From Dolichospermum sp. UHCC 0259 (GTDB lineage Bacteria; Cyanobacteriota; Cyanobacteriia; Cyanobacteriales; Nostocaceae), in contig NZ_VIKX01000171.1 of the NCBI RefSeq assembly GCF_009711935.1, positions 1 through 57,290 of the forward strand: a stretch of 57,290 bases of DNA. Reading direction: 5' to 3'. The notes under the pieces were generated by a model, which was given only the letters and a program-made list of their open reading frames with translations, did no database searches and was not told the DNA's origin. Position 1 is the stretch's first letter; each line of letters opens with the position of its first letter. Positions 27,299-34,179 of the stretch are shown one piece after another. The position numbers and the translations under genes were made by a program.

Positions 27299-28357
27299 AT
27301 GGCTACAAAAATCCCCGTTACCGTCATCACAGGCTTCTTAGGAAGCGGTAAAACCAGCATTATCCGTCACCTCCTCCAAAACAACCAAGGACGACGCATA
27401 GCAGTATTAGTCAACGAATTTGGCGAACTGGGGATAGATGGAGAATTATTGAAATCTTGTCAAATTTGCCCCGAAGATGAAACAGAAGCAAATCCAGAAA
27501 CCCAAAATAATAATATATTTGAACTAACAAACGGCTGTTTATGCTGCACCGTTCAAGAAGAATTCTACCCGACAATGCGGGAATTAATTAAACGTCGAGA
27601 TAGTATTGATTATATTATCATTGAAACTTCTGGTTTAGCCTTACCAAAACCCTTAGTTAAAGCCTTTCGTTGGCAAGAAATCCGCAACGCTGCTACAGTA
27701 GATGCAGTAATTACAGTAGTAGATTGTGCCGCAGTTGCAGCGGGAACATTTGCCAGTGATTTAGATGCGATCGCAGCCCAACGTCAAGAAGATGATAGTC
27801 TAGAACATGAAACACCATTACAAGAATTGTTTGAAGATCAACTTGCTTGTGCTGATTTAGTAATTTTGAATAAAACTGATTTAGTTGATAGTGAAACCCA
27901 AGCGCAAGTTTTAGAATTAGTCAAGAAAGAATTACCTAGAGTTGTGAAAATTGTCTCTAGTGATTATGGTAAATTAGACCCATCTATATTATTAGGATTT
28001 GCAGCCGCAGTAGAAGATAATTTAGATGATCGTCCTAGTCATCATGACACAGAAGAAGACCATGATCATGATGATGAAATTAACTCAACTCACGTCATTT
28101 TAGACCGAACATTTGACCCCGAAAAGCTACAAGCAACATTAGAAAAACTGGCACAAGAACAAGAGATTTACCGAATTAAAGGATTTGTGGCTGTTGCTAA
28201 TAAACCCATGCGTTTAGTTATGCAAGGTGTAGGAAATAGATTTGATAAATTTTATGATCGTCCTTGGAAATTAGAAGAAGCGAAACAAACGAGTTTAGTT
28301 TTTATCGGTCGTAATTTACAATCTTCAGCAATAGAATCTCAATTAGTAGCTTTGTAA
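27299..28357 (+). CDS. COG0523 (CobW/P47K) family GTPase, putative metal chaperone
   Basis: 352 residues. Walker A GFLGSGKTSII near 12, the COG0523 metal-binding motif CLCC near 81 (NGCLCCTVQ), a Walker B-region ETSGLA near 110, and NKTDL (G4) near 198. A His/Asp-rich segment (HHDTEEDHDHDDE) near 245-258 could hold zinc or another metal. The C-terminal CobW_C domain begins near 263. Members insert or deliver metals (Zn, Co, Ni); the metal is not determined here. It lies before an ABA4-like gene on the same strand, separated by a hairpin repeat. Confidence 0.9.
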   Translation: MATKIPVTVITGFLGSGKTSIIRHLLQNNQGRRIAVLVNEFGELGIDGELLKSCQICPEDETEANPETQNNNIFELTNGCLCCTVQEEFYPTMRELIKRRDSIDYIIIETSGLALPKPLVKAFRWQEIRNAATVDAVITVVDCAAVAAGTFASDLDAIAAQRQEDDSLEHETPLQELFEDQLACADLVILNKTDLVDSETQAQVLELVKKELPRVVKIVSSDYGKLDPSILLGFAAAVEDNLDDRPSHHDTEEDHDHDDEINSTHVILDRTFDPEKLQATLEKLAQEQEIYRIKGFVAVANKPMRLVMQGVGNRFDKFYDRPWKLEEAKQTSLVFIGRNLQSSAIESQLVAL

Positions 28358-28371
28358 TATATTAGCATTCG

Positions 28372-28400
28372 GTAGGGGTTTAGCACTGCTAAACCCTTAC
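28372..28400. repeat. Hairpin repeat (GGGTTTAGCA)
   Basis: GTAGGGGTTTAGCA-C-TGCTAAACCCTTAC forms a near-perfect hairpin. A very similar one lies at 28913-28940, on the other side of the ABA4-like gene. It is a dispersed extragenic palindrome, perhaps also a terminator for the gene upstream. Confidence 0.8.
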
Positions 28401-28447
28401 AGAAATCAGGAGTAAAACCATTTAGTGTTTGAGGTTTAATTGAAAAT

Positions 28448-28906
28448 ATGAATATCACAGATTTATTTAACGTTGCTAATCTTTTTGTTTTGCCTTTTTG
28501 GGCTTTGATGATTTTGTTACCTAACTGGAATGTCACCCGCAAGGTAATGGAATCATATCTACCTTTTGTGGTTTTAGCTGGTGCATATTTGTACTTGTTT
28601 GTCGTCAGCATTACTCCCGAAAACGCCGCAGCTTTATCAAATCCTCAATTAGCAGATATAGCCAGGTTTTTTAGTGATGAAACGGCTGCTGCTACAGGTT
28701 GGATTCACTTTTTAGTAATGGATTTATTTGTGGGAAGATGGATTTATTGGGAAGGACAAAAAACCGGAATTTGGACAATTCACTCGATAGCTTTGTGTTT
28801 ATTTGCAGGTCCTTTAGGTGTCCTTTCTCATATTTTCACATATTGGATTACTAAAGCCTTTTCTAAAGGTTCTGAAGGGGTGACAGAAAAAGCTGCTGTG
28901 AATTAA
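28448..28906 (+). CDS. ABA4-like membrane protein
   Basis: 152 residues with four hydrophobic segments: NLFVLPFWALMILLP, LPFVVLAGAYLYLFVV, WIHFLVMDLFVGRWIYWEG and ALCLFAGPLGVLSHIFTYW. These match the ABA4-like family (DUF4281). The plant member is needed for neoxanthin synthesis; cyanobacterial members have been linked to carotenoid metabolism, but the reaction is not settled. ATG 28448 is the only good start. It is bracketed by two nearly identical hairpin repeats. Confidence 0.85.
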   Translation: MNITDLFNVANLFVLPFWALMILLPNWNVTRKVMESYLPFVVLAGAYLYLFVVSITPENAAALSNPQLADIARFFSDETAAATGWIHFLVMDLFVGRWIYWEGQKTGIWTIHSIALCLFAGPLGVLSHIFTYWITKAFSKGSEGVTEKAAVN

Positions 28907-28912
28907 ATTAAT

Positions 28913-28940
28913 GTAGGGGTTTAGCATTGCTAAACCCTCC
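28913..28940. repeat. Hairpin repeat (GGGTTTAGCA), second copy
   Basis: GTAGGGGTTTAGCATTGCTAAACCCTCC, a close copy of 28372-28400, lies just after the ABA4-like stop codon and before a convergent gene. Confidence 0.8.
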
Positions 28941-28961
28941 TGAATTATGCTGTAATTAATA

Positions 28962-29186
28962 TTAAGCTGCTACAGATTCTCTTTCTCTAAATTTGGCATC
29001 TAACCAACAGCGTGGTAATTTTTCCCCAGAGGGAAATACCAGTTCTTCCTTTTGATAAATGTCCGTTTCCTGTTCTTCTTGTCCTTCTTGATCTTGGGCG
29101 TGAACGATTTTACTAGTGGGGTCTAATAGTTCTTGAACATCAACTATTTTCACCAAATCGCGGCTATCTTTGATTTGTAAAAACAT
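28962..29186 (-). CDS. Small conserved hypothetical protein
   Basis: A 74-residue soluble, acidic protein (MFLQIKDSRDLVKIVDVQEL...). It is not recognised. The C-terminal half has KEELVFPSGEKLPRCWLDAKF, a compact motif that looks conserved. ATG 29186 has a strong GGAGG 9 bases upstream and is preferred over TTG 29195. The next gene on the same strand (DUF3181) lies 58 bases upstream, so the two may form a unit. Confidence 0.7.
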   Translation of the reverse strand: MFLQIKDSRDLVKIVDVQELLDPTSKIVHAQDQEGQEEQETDIYQKEELVFPSGEKLPRCWLDAKFRERESVAA

Positions 29187-29244
29187 ATTGATCAACCTCC
29201 ATTATTTGAAATGTGTAAATCTGTCAATGGGAAGAAAATGAAGA

Positions 29245-29553
29245 TTACATTTCCCGTTGATATTTTTCAACAATATCTACTAAGGTAACTTGACATTGCA
29301 AGGGCAATAAATTAATTAAAGATATTTCATTTCTGCCACCACCAACTTTCACGGTGATAGATTCTAAAGCGGCAATTACTTTTTCTTCATTAACGCCTTT
29401 AGAAGTAATTAAAGGATACAGTTTTTCAGCAACAATATGATGCAATTTGGCATCGGCTAAATAAAGATGCCATTTTGCAATATCTATATAAACACTTTCA
29501 CCAATTTCGGCAGCTAGGGTTTCCAGTAATTCTGTAGTATTAGTTTTAGCCAT
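29245..29553 (-). CDS. DUF3181 family protein
   Basis: 102 residues. The sequence LLETLAAEIGESVYIDIAKWHLYLADAKLHH followed by AEKLYPL matches the cyanobacterial DUF3181 family, a small helical protein of unknown role. No membrane segment or catalytic motif is present. It probably shares a transcript with the 74-residue gene downstream. Confidence 0.75.
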   Translation of the reverse strand: MAKTNTTELLETLAAEIGESVYIDIAKWHLYLADAKLHHIVAEKLYPLITSKGVNEEKVIAALESITVKVGGGRNEISLINLLPLQCQVTLVDIVEKYQREM

Positions 29554-29671
29554 AAATATAACCTCATTGTTAGTAATATTGGGATGTCTGATTCCATTTC
29601 ACATTATTACTCAATTAGCTAGACTTTAGCTACTACTACAGGCAAGAATTCCCTAGCTAGATTGTCTTTCT

Positions 29672-29929
29672 TTAGGTAGATTTTGGTGGAGTTTGGTCGT
29701 AATTAGCGATCGCACCAATGTAAATTAGATGCAGCAGCAATACTCCTACCCAACCAATTGTTACCCCAGGAAGCCATTCCCAGGCAGTAGTTTTCAAAAT
29801 GTGGAAAAACCACAACCCAGAAGTGACAGTTGCACAAATACCGACATGAACAGCGAAATTCATGCGATCATCTAGTTTACGGAAATCTGGATCTTTGCGA
29901 TCTGGTTTGCGAGGCCAACGAGGAGGCAT
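29672..29929 (-). CDS. Small two-helix membrane protein
   Basis: 85 residues. A basic N-terminus (PPRWPRKPDRKDPDFRKLDD) is followed by two hydrophobic segments (VHVGICATVTSGLWFFHIL and LPGVTIGWVGVLLLHLIYIGAI). This is a cyanobacterial conserved protein of the 2TM type; function unknown. ATG 29929 is the natural start. Confidence 0.75.
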   Translation of the reverse strand: MPPRWPRKPDRKDPDFRKLDDRMNFAVHVGICATVTSGLWFFHILKTTAWEWLPGVTIGWVGVLLLHLIYIGAIANYDQTPPKST

Positions 29930-30072
29930 AAATATAAATGTTTGTAACAGCAGTTAACGCACCTTATACATTGTAAGGTTTTTGGTGTTGACTGTCTCAA
30001 AATTCGCAAATAATTTCCCCCATCTGGGGATGAAAAATGTTGCTAGGATGCCCCAGATGGTAATATGTTCTA

Positions 30073-30333
30073 TCAACTCTGCACAGTTGATTCTGCATAG
30101 CTAGTGGGGGCAAATTCGCTGCCTCTGGCACTAGGTACTAAAGTCCAACCTGCTTTCAAGAGTTTTTGATAAGTGGCCCAACCCTTAGAACCGCGAGGAA
30201 TGCGATAGTCTGGAACTGAAAATTGCGGAAAAGCTGTGTAAGGTCGCCAAGGTTGTCCAGGTGCAATTTGCAAGTGTAAAATCTTTTCATCATCGCCGCT
30301 AGACTTAGATAACCAGCACATTTGTCGAAGCAT
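30073..30333 (-). CDS. Small conserved hypothetical protein
   Basis: 86 residues, soluble and not recognised. Trp- and Pro-rich landmarks are PGQPWRPYTAFPQFSVPDYRI near 25 and GSKGWATYQKLLKAGWTLV near 48, which look conserved instead of random. The N-terminus (MLRQMCWLSKSSGDDEK) gives two possible starts. No neighbour indicates a role. Confidence 0.65.
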   Translation of the reverse strand: MLRQMCWLSKSSGDDEKILHLQIAPGQPWRPYTAFPQFSVPDYRIPRGSKGWATYQKLLKAGWTLVPSARGSEFAPTSYAESTVQS

Positions 30334-31012
30334 AATGAACTCCTTGATTGTTTAGCTGAAATATCACAAGGACGCTAACTGCGGATATTTAGTGGTGTGG
30401 GAAACTGTTGTCAAAGTGTTTTTTATTCCCAATCTAAAATTCCGAATTAGTATGACATATTTTGATCATGTCATACTGATACCAAATTCAGATGAAGCTA
30501 CATAGGATCAGATTTCTAGAATCATTGACCGCAGATAAACGCAGATAAACGCGGATAAGGACGGATGAATTCATGGATTTTATGATTCTGTGCAGTCTCA
30601 CATCAAATTGGTATGAATTGTGATAGAGTTGTTTTGACCTTATATTTAAGGTAATAAAGATTATTCTTGTCGGGTAAATTATTTAGGAAGACAAACTCCT
30701 GTAGGTTGCTGTTTATGAAGATGGTAAGAGGCGCAAGAAATGGTTTTTTGATTCTTGATGTTTCTTACTATGTGAATATTTTTATCATGTTATCTACAAT
30801 TACTAAAATTGTATGTATCTATAGTTACGATTTTACAAAAATTATTAAAAATTCATGGACAACGGAATTCACAAGTTAGGAATGATGACTCAGAATGCTT
30901 GTCAAATCAGCATTCAAAAGATTTAAGCTTTTTTGAAAATGATCAACCATCACCGTTATAATTTAAGATGGTTATATATTGGTATTCCTATTGATATAGA
31001 TAAGCAAAAATT
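30334..31012. other. Long intergenic region with a dispersed GCAGATAAAC repeat
   Basis: 679 bp of AT-rich DNA between divergent genes. At 30528-30575 it has two tandem GCAGATAAAC units followed by GCGGATAAGGACGGAT, a dispersed extragenic repeat related in wording to that at 32969-33082. A 70-codon open frame at 30667-30879 lacks a ribosome site and family features and was not called. Confidence 0.6.
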
Positions 31013-31429
31013 ATGAATAAACCAGTTATTTGGATCAATGGAGATTGTCTGAGTCCCCACAACCCTGCATTTCAAGAATATCCCCAAGCCCCAGCAATTT
31101 GGGTTTGGGATGATGCTTTAATTACAGAATGGCAAATTAGCCTCAAACGTCTGACTTTCATTTATGAATGTTTGCTAGAATTACCTGTGGAAATTCACCG
31201 GGGAAATGTGGCAGAAGAAGTTTTAGCTTTTGCAAAGGAATATAATACTAATTTAGTTGTAACTACAGATAGTCCTAGCCCCAGGTTTGATGATATTTGT
31301 CATCAAATAGAACAGTCTGTCAAGTTGGAAGTTTTTGCTGTAGAACCGTTTTTTGAATATGACGGATATATTGATTTAAAGCGGTTTTCCCGTTATTGGA
31401 AAGTAGCAGAAAAATATGTTTTTCAATAA
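31013..31429 (+). CDS. Short protein resembling the N-terminal domain of photolyases
   Basis: 138 residues. VIWINGDCLSPHNPAF at the start, a middle LTFIYECLLELPVEIHRGN and EVLAFAKEYNTNLVVTTDSPSPR resemble the alpha/beta antenna domain of deoxyribodipyrimidine photolyases. The FAD-binding helical domain is absent and the frame ends cleanly, so it is a stand-alone domain, not an obvious truncation. It starts at ATG 31013 and precedes tldD by 32 bases on the same strand. Function unknown. Confidence 0.6.
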   Translation: MNKPVIWINGDCLSPHNPAFQEYPQAPAIWVWDDALITEWQISLKRLTFIYECLLELPVEIHRGNVAEEVLAFAKEYNTNLVVTTDSPSPRFDDICHQIEQSVKLEVFAVEPFFEYDGYIDLKRFSRYWKVAEKYVFQ

Positions 31430-31461
31430 GAAAATAAATGTAATTTATAGCGATTTGTAAA

Positions 31462-32862
31462 ATGACAACTAAACTTACTGACGTTCAAAATCTTCTCTCA
31501 GATTTAATCTCCCGTTATTCTTCACGTGTGGATTATTTAATGATTCGCTTGGAAGAAGCTGAGGGAACAGATATTGTTTTGCGTGGTGATAAAGTGGAAA
31601 CTCTCAGCGAGGGGATTTCCATTGGTGGTCATGTTCGCACTTGTTATAAAGGTGGCTGGGGATTAAGTAGTTTTAATAAATTAGCAACCATTGAAGAACG
31701 CATAGAAGAGGCGATCGCCGCAGCCCGGATAGTGGGTGATGAAGAAACCATACTTGCAGCGATTGATCCCGTGCAAGCTGTATGTAAATTACCTCTATTG
31801 GGTACTGATCCCCGTCAGGTTTCGCTAAAGCAGAAAAAGCAATTATGCGATCGCTATACGGACCTTTTGAAAACAGTTGATCATCGAATTACTACCACCT
31901 CAGTTCATTATAGTGACAGTACCCAAAGAGTAATTATTGTCACCTCTGAAGGAACTTTCATTGATCAATCTTGGGTAGATATGGAAATGCGCTTTGCAGC
32001 CACAGCCAGGAATGGAGACACTGTGCAAACTGGTAGAGAAACTACTGGTTCTCGCAAGGCTTACGAAGATTTAACTAATTTAGATACACAAGTTAAAGGT
32101 GCGGCAGAAAGAGCAGTTACGTCTTTATCTTTACCATCTGTTAAGGGTAATACTTACACCGTCGTTATTGATCCCATTCTCAGCGGTTTGTTTGTGCATG
32201 AAGCCTTTGGACATCTTTCGGAAGCAGATATGGCCTATGAAAACCCTGATATTCTCGAAGTTATGACTTTAGGAAGACGTTTTGGACCCGAAGAACTGCA
32301 AATATTTGATGGCGCTGCACCCCAAGGACATCGCGGTAGTTATTTTTACGATGATGAAGGTACACCGGCGACAACAACCCAATTAATTGAAGATGGTGTA
32401 TTAGTTGGTAGACTCCATTCCCGTGAAACTGCTGGTAAATTAGACGAGAAACCCACAGGTAATGCTCGTTGTCTCAATTATCACTATTCTCCCATTGTGA
32501 GAATGACAAATACTTGGATTGAACGGGGGAAAACCCCAGTCGCGGATTTATTTACTGGGATTAAAGAAGGTGTTTTTGCCCAAAATTGGTTAGGGGGAAT
32601 GACGAACGGGGAAATGTTCACTTTCAGTGCTGGGGAAGCTTGGATGATTAGAAATGGCAAAATTGCTGAACCTGTAAAAGATGTCACCCTTTCCGGTAAT
32701 GTTTTTCAAACCCTCGCCGATATTGAAGCCATTGGTGATGATTTTTACTGGGATGAATCCGGGGGTTGTGGTAAAGGTGGACAAAATGGTTTACCCGTCG
32801 GTTGCGGTGGTCCCAGTTTACGTATTCGGGATGTTGTGGTGGGAGGAGAAAGTGGAGAATAG
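31462..32862 (+). CDS. tldD: TldD family metalloprotease
   Basis: 466 residues. The TldD metal motif is visible as HEAFGHLSEADM near 248. Other conserved segments are VIDPILSGLFVHEAFGH, DDEGTPATTTQLIEDGVLVG and the C-terminal GGCGKGGQNGLPVGCGGPSL. TldD pairs with TldE/PmbA to form a protease used in peptide maturation and turnover. No tldE is adjacent in this window. The photolyase-like gene lies just upstream. Confidence 0.92.
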   Translation: MTTKLTDVQNLLSDLISRYSSRVDYLMIRLEEAEGTDIVLRGDKVETLSEGISIGGHVRTCYKGGWGLSSFNKLATIEERIEEAIAAARIVGDEETILAAIDPVQAVCKLPLLGTDPRQVSLKQKKQLCDRYTDLLKTVDHRITTTSVHYSDSTQRVIIVTSEGTFIDQSWVDMEMRFAATARNGDTVQTGRETTGSRKAYEDLTNLDTQVKGAAERAVTSLSLPSVKGNTYTVVIDPILSGLFVHEAFGHLSEADMAYENPDILEVMTLGRRFGPEELQIFDGAAPQGHRGSYFYDDEGTPATTTQLIEDGVLVGRLHSRETAGKLDEKPTGNARCLNYHYSPIVRMTNTWIERGKTPVADLFTGIKEGVFAQNWLGGMTNGEMFTFSAGEAWMIRNGKIAEPVKDVTLSGNVFQTLADIEAIGDDFYWDESGGCGKGGQNGLPVGCGGPSLRIRDVVVGGESGE

Positions 32863-32968
32863 TTCTTCCTTGTCAAGATTGAGCATAACATATTTTTCTG
32901 TGCAAGTCAATAGCCTCAACCCATAAACAGCAATTCTCATTTTAAGATGTCATGACATCGCTTAAAAG

Positions 32969-33082
32969 TCAGAAACGCGGATTATACGGATTAAAAGATG
33001 GCGCGGATTAGGTTGTTTGCTATGATAAGAGTTACTAAAATCCGTGAAATCAGTGCAATCCGTCTAATCCGTGATTCAGACC
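32969..33082. repeat. Extragenic inverted repeat (CGGATT/AATCCG type)
   Basis: GTCAGAAACGCGGATTATACGGATT pairs imperfectly with CAATCCGTCTAATCCGTGATTCAGAC about 55 bases later. This forms a long hairpin downstream of tldD and of the convergent helicase fragment. It is a dispersed repeat, possibly a bidirectional terminator. Confidence 0.7.
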
Positions 33083-33114
33083 TTATTTTATTTTTGGGGA
33101 CTTATGGGAGATGT

Positions 33115-34032
33115 TTAGGAAGAAAGAATCAAATTTAGTACATTTAACTCTTGAGAATTTAATAGGTACTTTTCTGTAAATATTTTGTTTCTGATTTCTT
33201 CTAAGCTATAACTTCTAAATACCACAAAGGGAAATTCTTTGTAATGATGACCAATTGGTAAAATGTTACCGACAGGATATAATGAGCGAATGTAGGTAGA
33301 TAAAATATCTTTAAATCTTTGTTCCTCCGGTTCTTCTGAATTATTTTCAAAATATTTCTTCATGACTTCCCCGCTAATAAATGCAAATAATGGTAAAGCA
33401 TAATATTGATCAATATGATGACTTTTTTGGATATAATTCTGGGTTTTTTCAGGTGCATTTATTAGCATTTCTACTAATTCTATAGCATTCTTAACCGCAG
33501 AGGTGAGACTTTCGGGATAAGTTTGACTTCTACTAATAGTTTTTAAATTATTCCATAATTCTGCATTTGCATATTTTTGAATATCTAATAATCGCATTTG
33601 ATAAGATTCTTGGATATTTGGACTGGGTACTATCAATAAACCACCACTAATATAACCTAATTCTAGGGGTTTAAAATCAAGTAATTGATCCAAGGTTTGA
33701 GAAACTTCTAAAAATTTATTGTTGAAATTTTCTCTAATCGTTAAATAACTTTCTTCCGTATTTTGAGATACCAGAAAATCACCTTCTCCCATCAATAATT
33801 CTAAATTTGTATAAGCTTGTTTTAATAATATGTGACTTTTATTGATATTATATTCTCTCTTGAGTTGTTTGATAAGATGTTCGATTTGACTGGAAAAACT
33901 TTCTCCAGCAGCTAAAACCGATTTTCCTCCAATGGGGATAATTAGATAATTTTTCCTTCCTATTTTACCATAACCTTGAATTCTTGTCATGATAGAAGCT
34001 TTGAGAATTAACAGGAGATTTAATAAACTCAA
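33115..34032 (-). CDS. C-terminal fragment of a split helicase-like protein
   Basis: The open frame encodes 305 residues from a TTG at 34032; an internal ATG lies at 33990. Its beginning (LLNLLLILKASIMTRIQGYGKIGRK) reads like the region right after motif VI of an SF2 helicase. The frame is open back through 34050 into the MITE. If the MITE and one TA copy (127 bp) are removed, the codons before 34180 and after 34050 join in frame and read DNPEISRKENC, giving a 1201-residue ancestral protein. Later segments such as YLIIPIGGKSVLAAGESF and YPVGNILPIGHHYKEFPFVVF belong to no domain I recognise. It is probably a pseudogene piece unless it is re-initiated. Confidence 0.7.
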   Translation of the reverse strand: MSLLNLLLILKASIMTRIQGYGKIGRKNYLIIPIGGKSVLAAGESFSSQIEHLIKQLKREYNINKSHILLKQAYTNLELLMGEGDFLVSQNTEESYLTIRENFNNKFLEVSQTLDQLLDFKPLELGYISGGLLIVPSPNIQESYQMRLLDIQKYANAELWNNLKTISRSQTYPESLTSAVKNAIELVEMLINAPEKTQNYIQKSHHIDQYYALPLFAFISGEVMKKYFENNSEEPEEQRFKDILSTYIRSLYPVGNILPIGHHYKEFPFVVFRSYSLEEIRNKIFTEKYLLNSQELNVLNLILSS

Positions 34033-34050
34033 ACAATTTTCTTTTCTAGA

Positions 34051-34179
34051 TAAGTAGGTAAACCGAAAAATTTAAAGGTATGTGACGAAATGTAAATTCA
34101 ATGAATGCCTTACAAATAGGTTGTTTTACGGGTTTCACAAAACTAAACATATATTGGTTTTATTATGTTTACCTACTTA
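34051..34179 (-). mobile_element. 129-bp MITE, copy 2, inserted in the helicase gene
   Basis: The reverse complement of this segment is identical, by eye over all 129 positions, to 12072-12200. Terminal inverted repeats are TAAGTAGGTAAAC/GTTTACCTACTTA with TA at each edge as the likely target duplication. It supplies the last codons (Ser-Arg) and the TAA stop of the upstream helicase piece. Full identity of the two copies argues for recent movement by a transposase located elsewhere. Confidence 0.85.

Noticed and set aside
30667-30879. Plus-strand 70-codon frame in the 679-bp gap
   Set aside because: No ribosome site, no recognisable fold, and AT-rich random-looking residues. Not supported as a gene.
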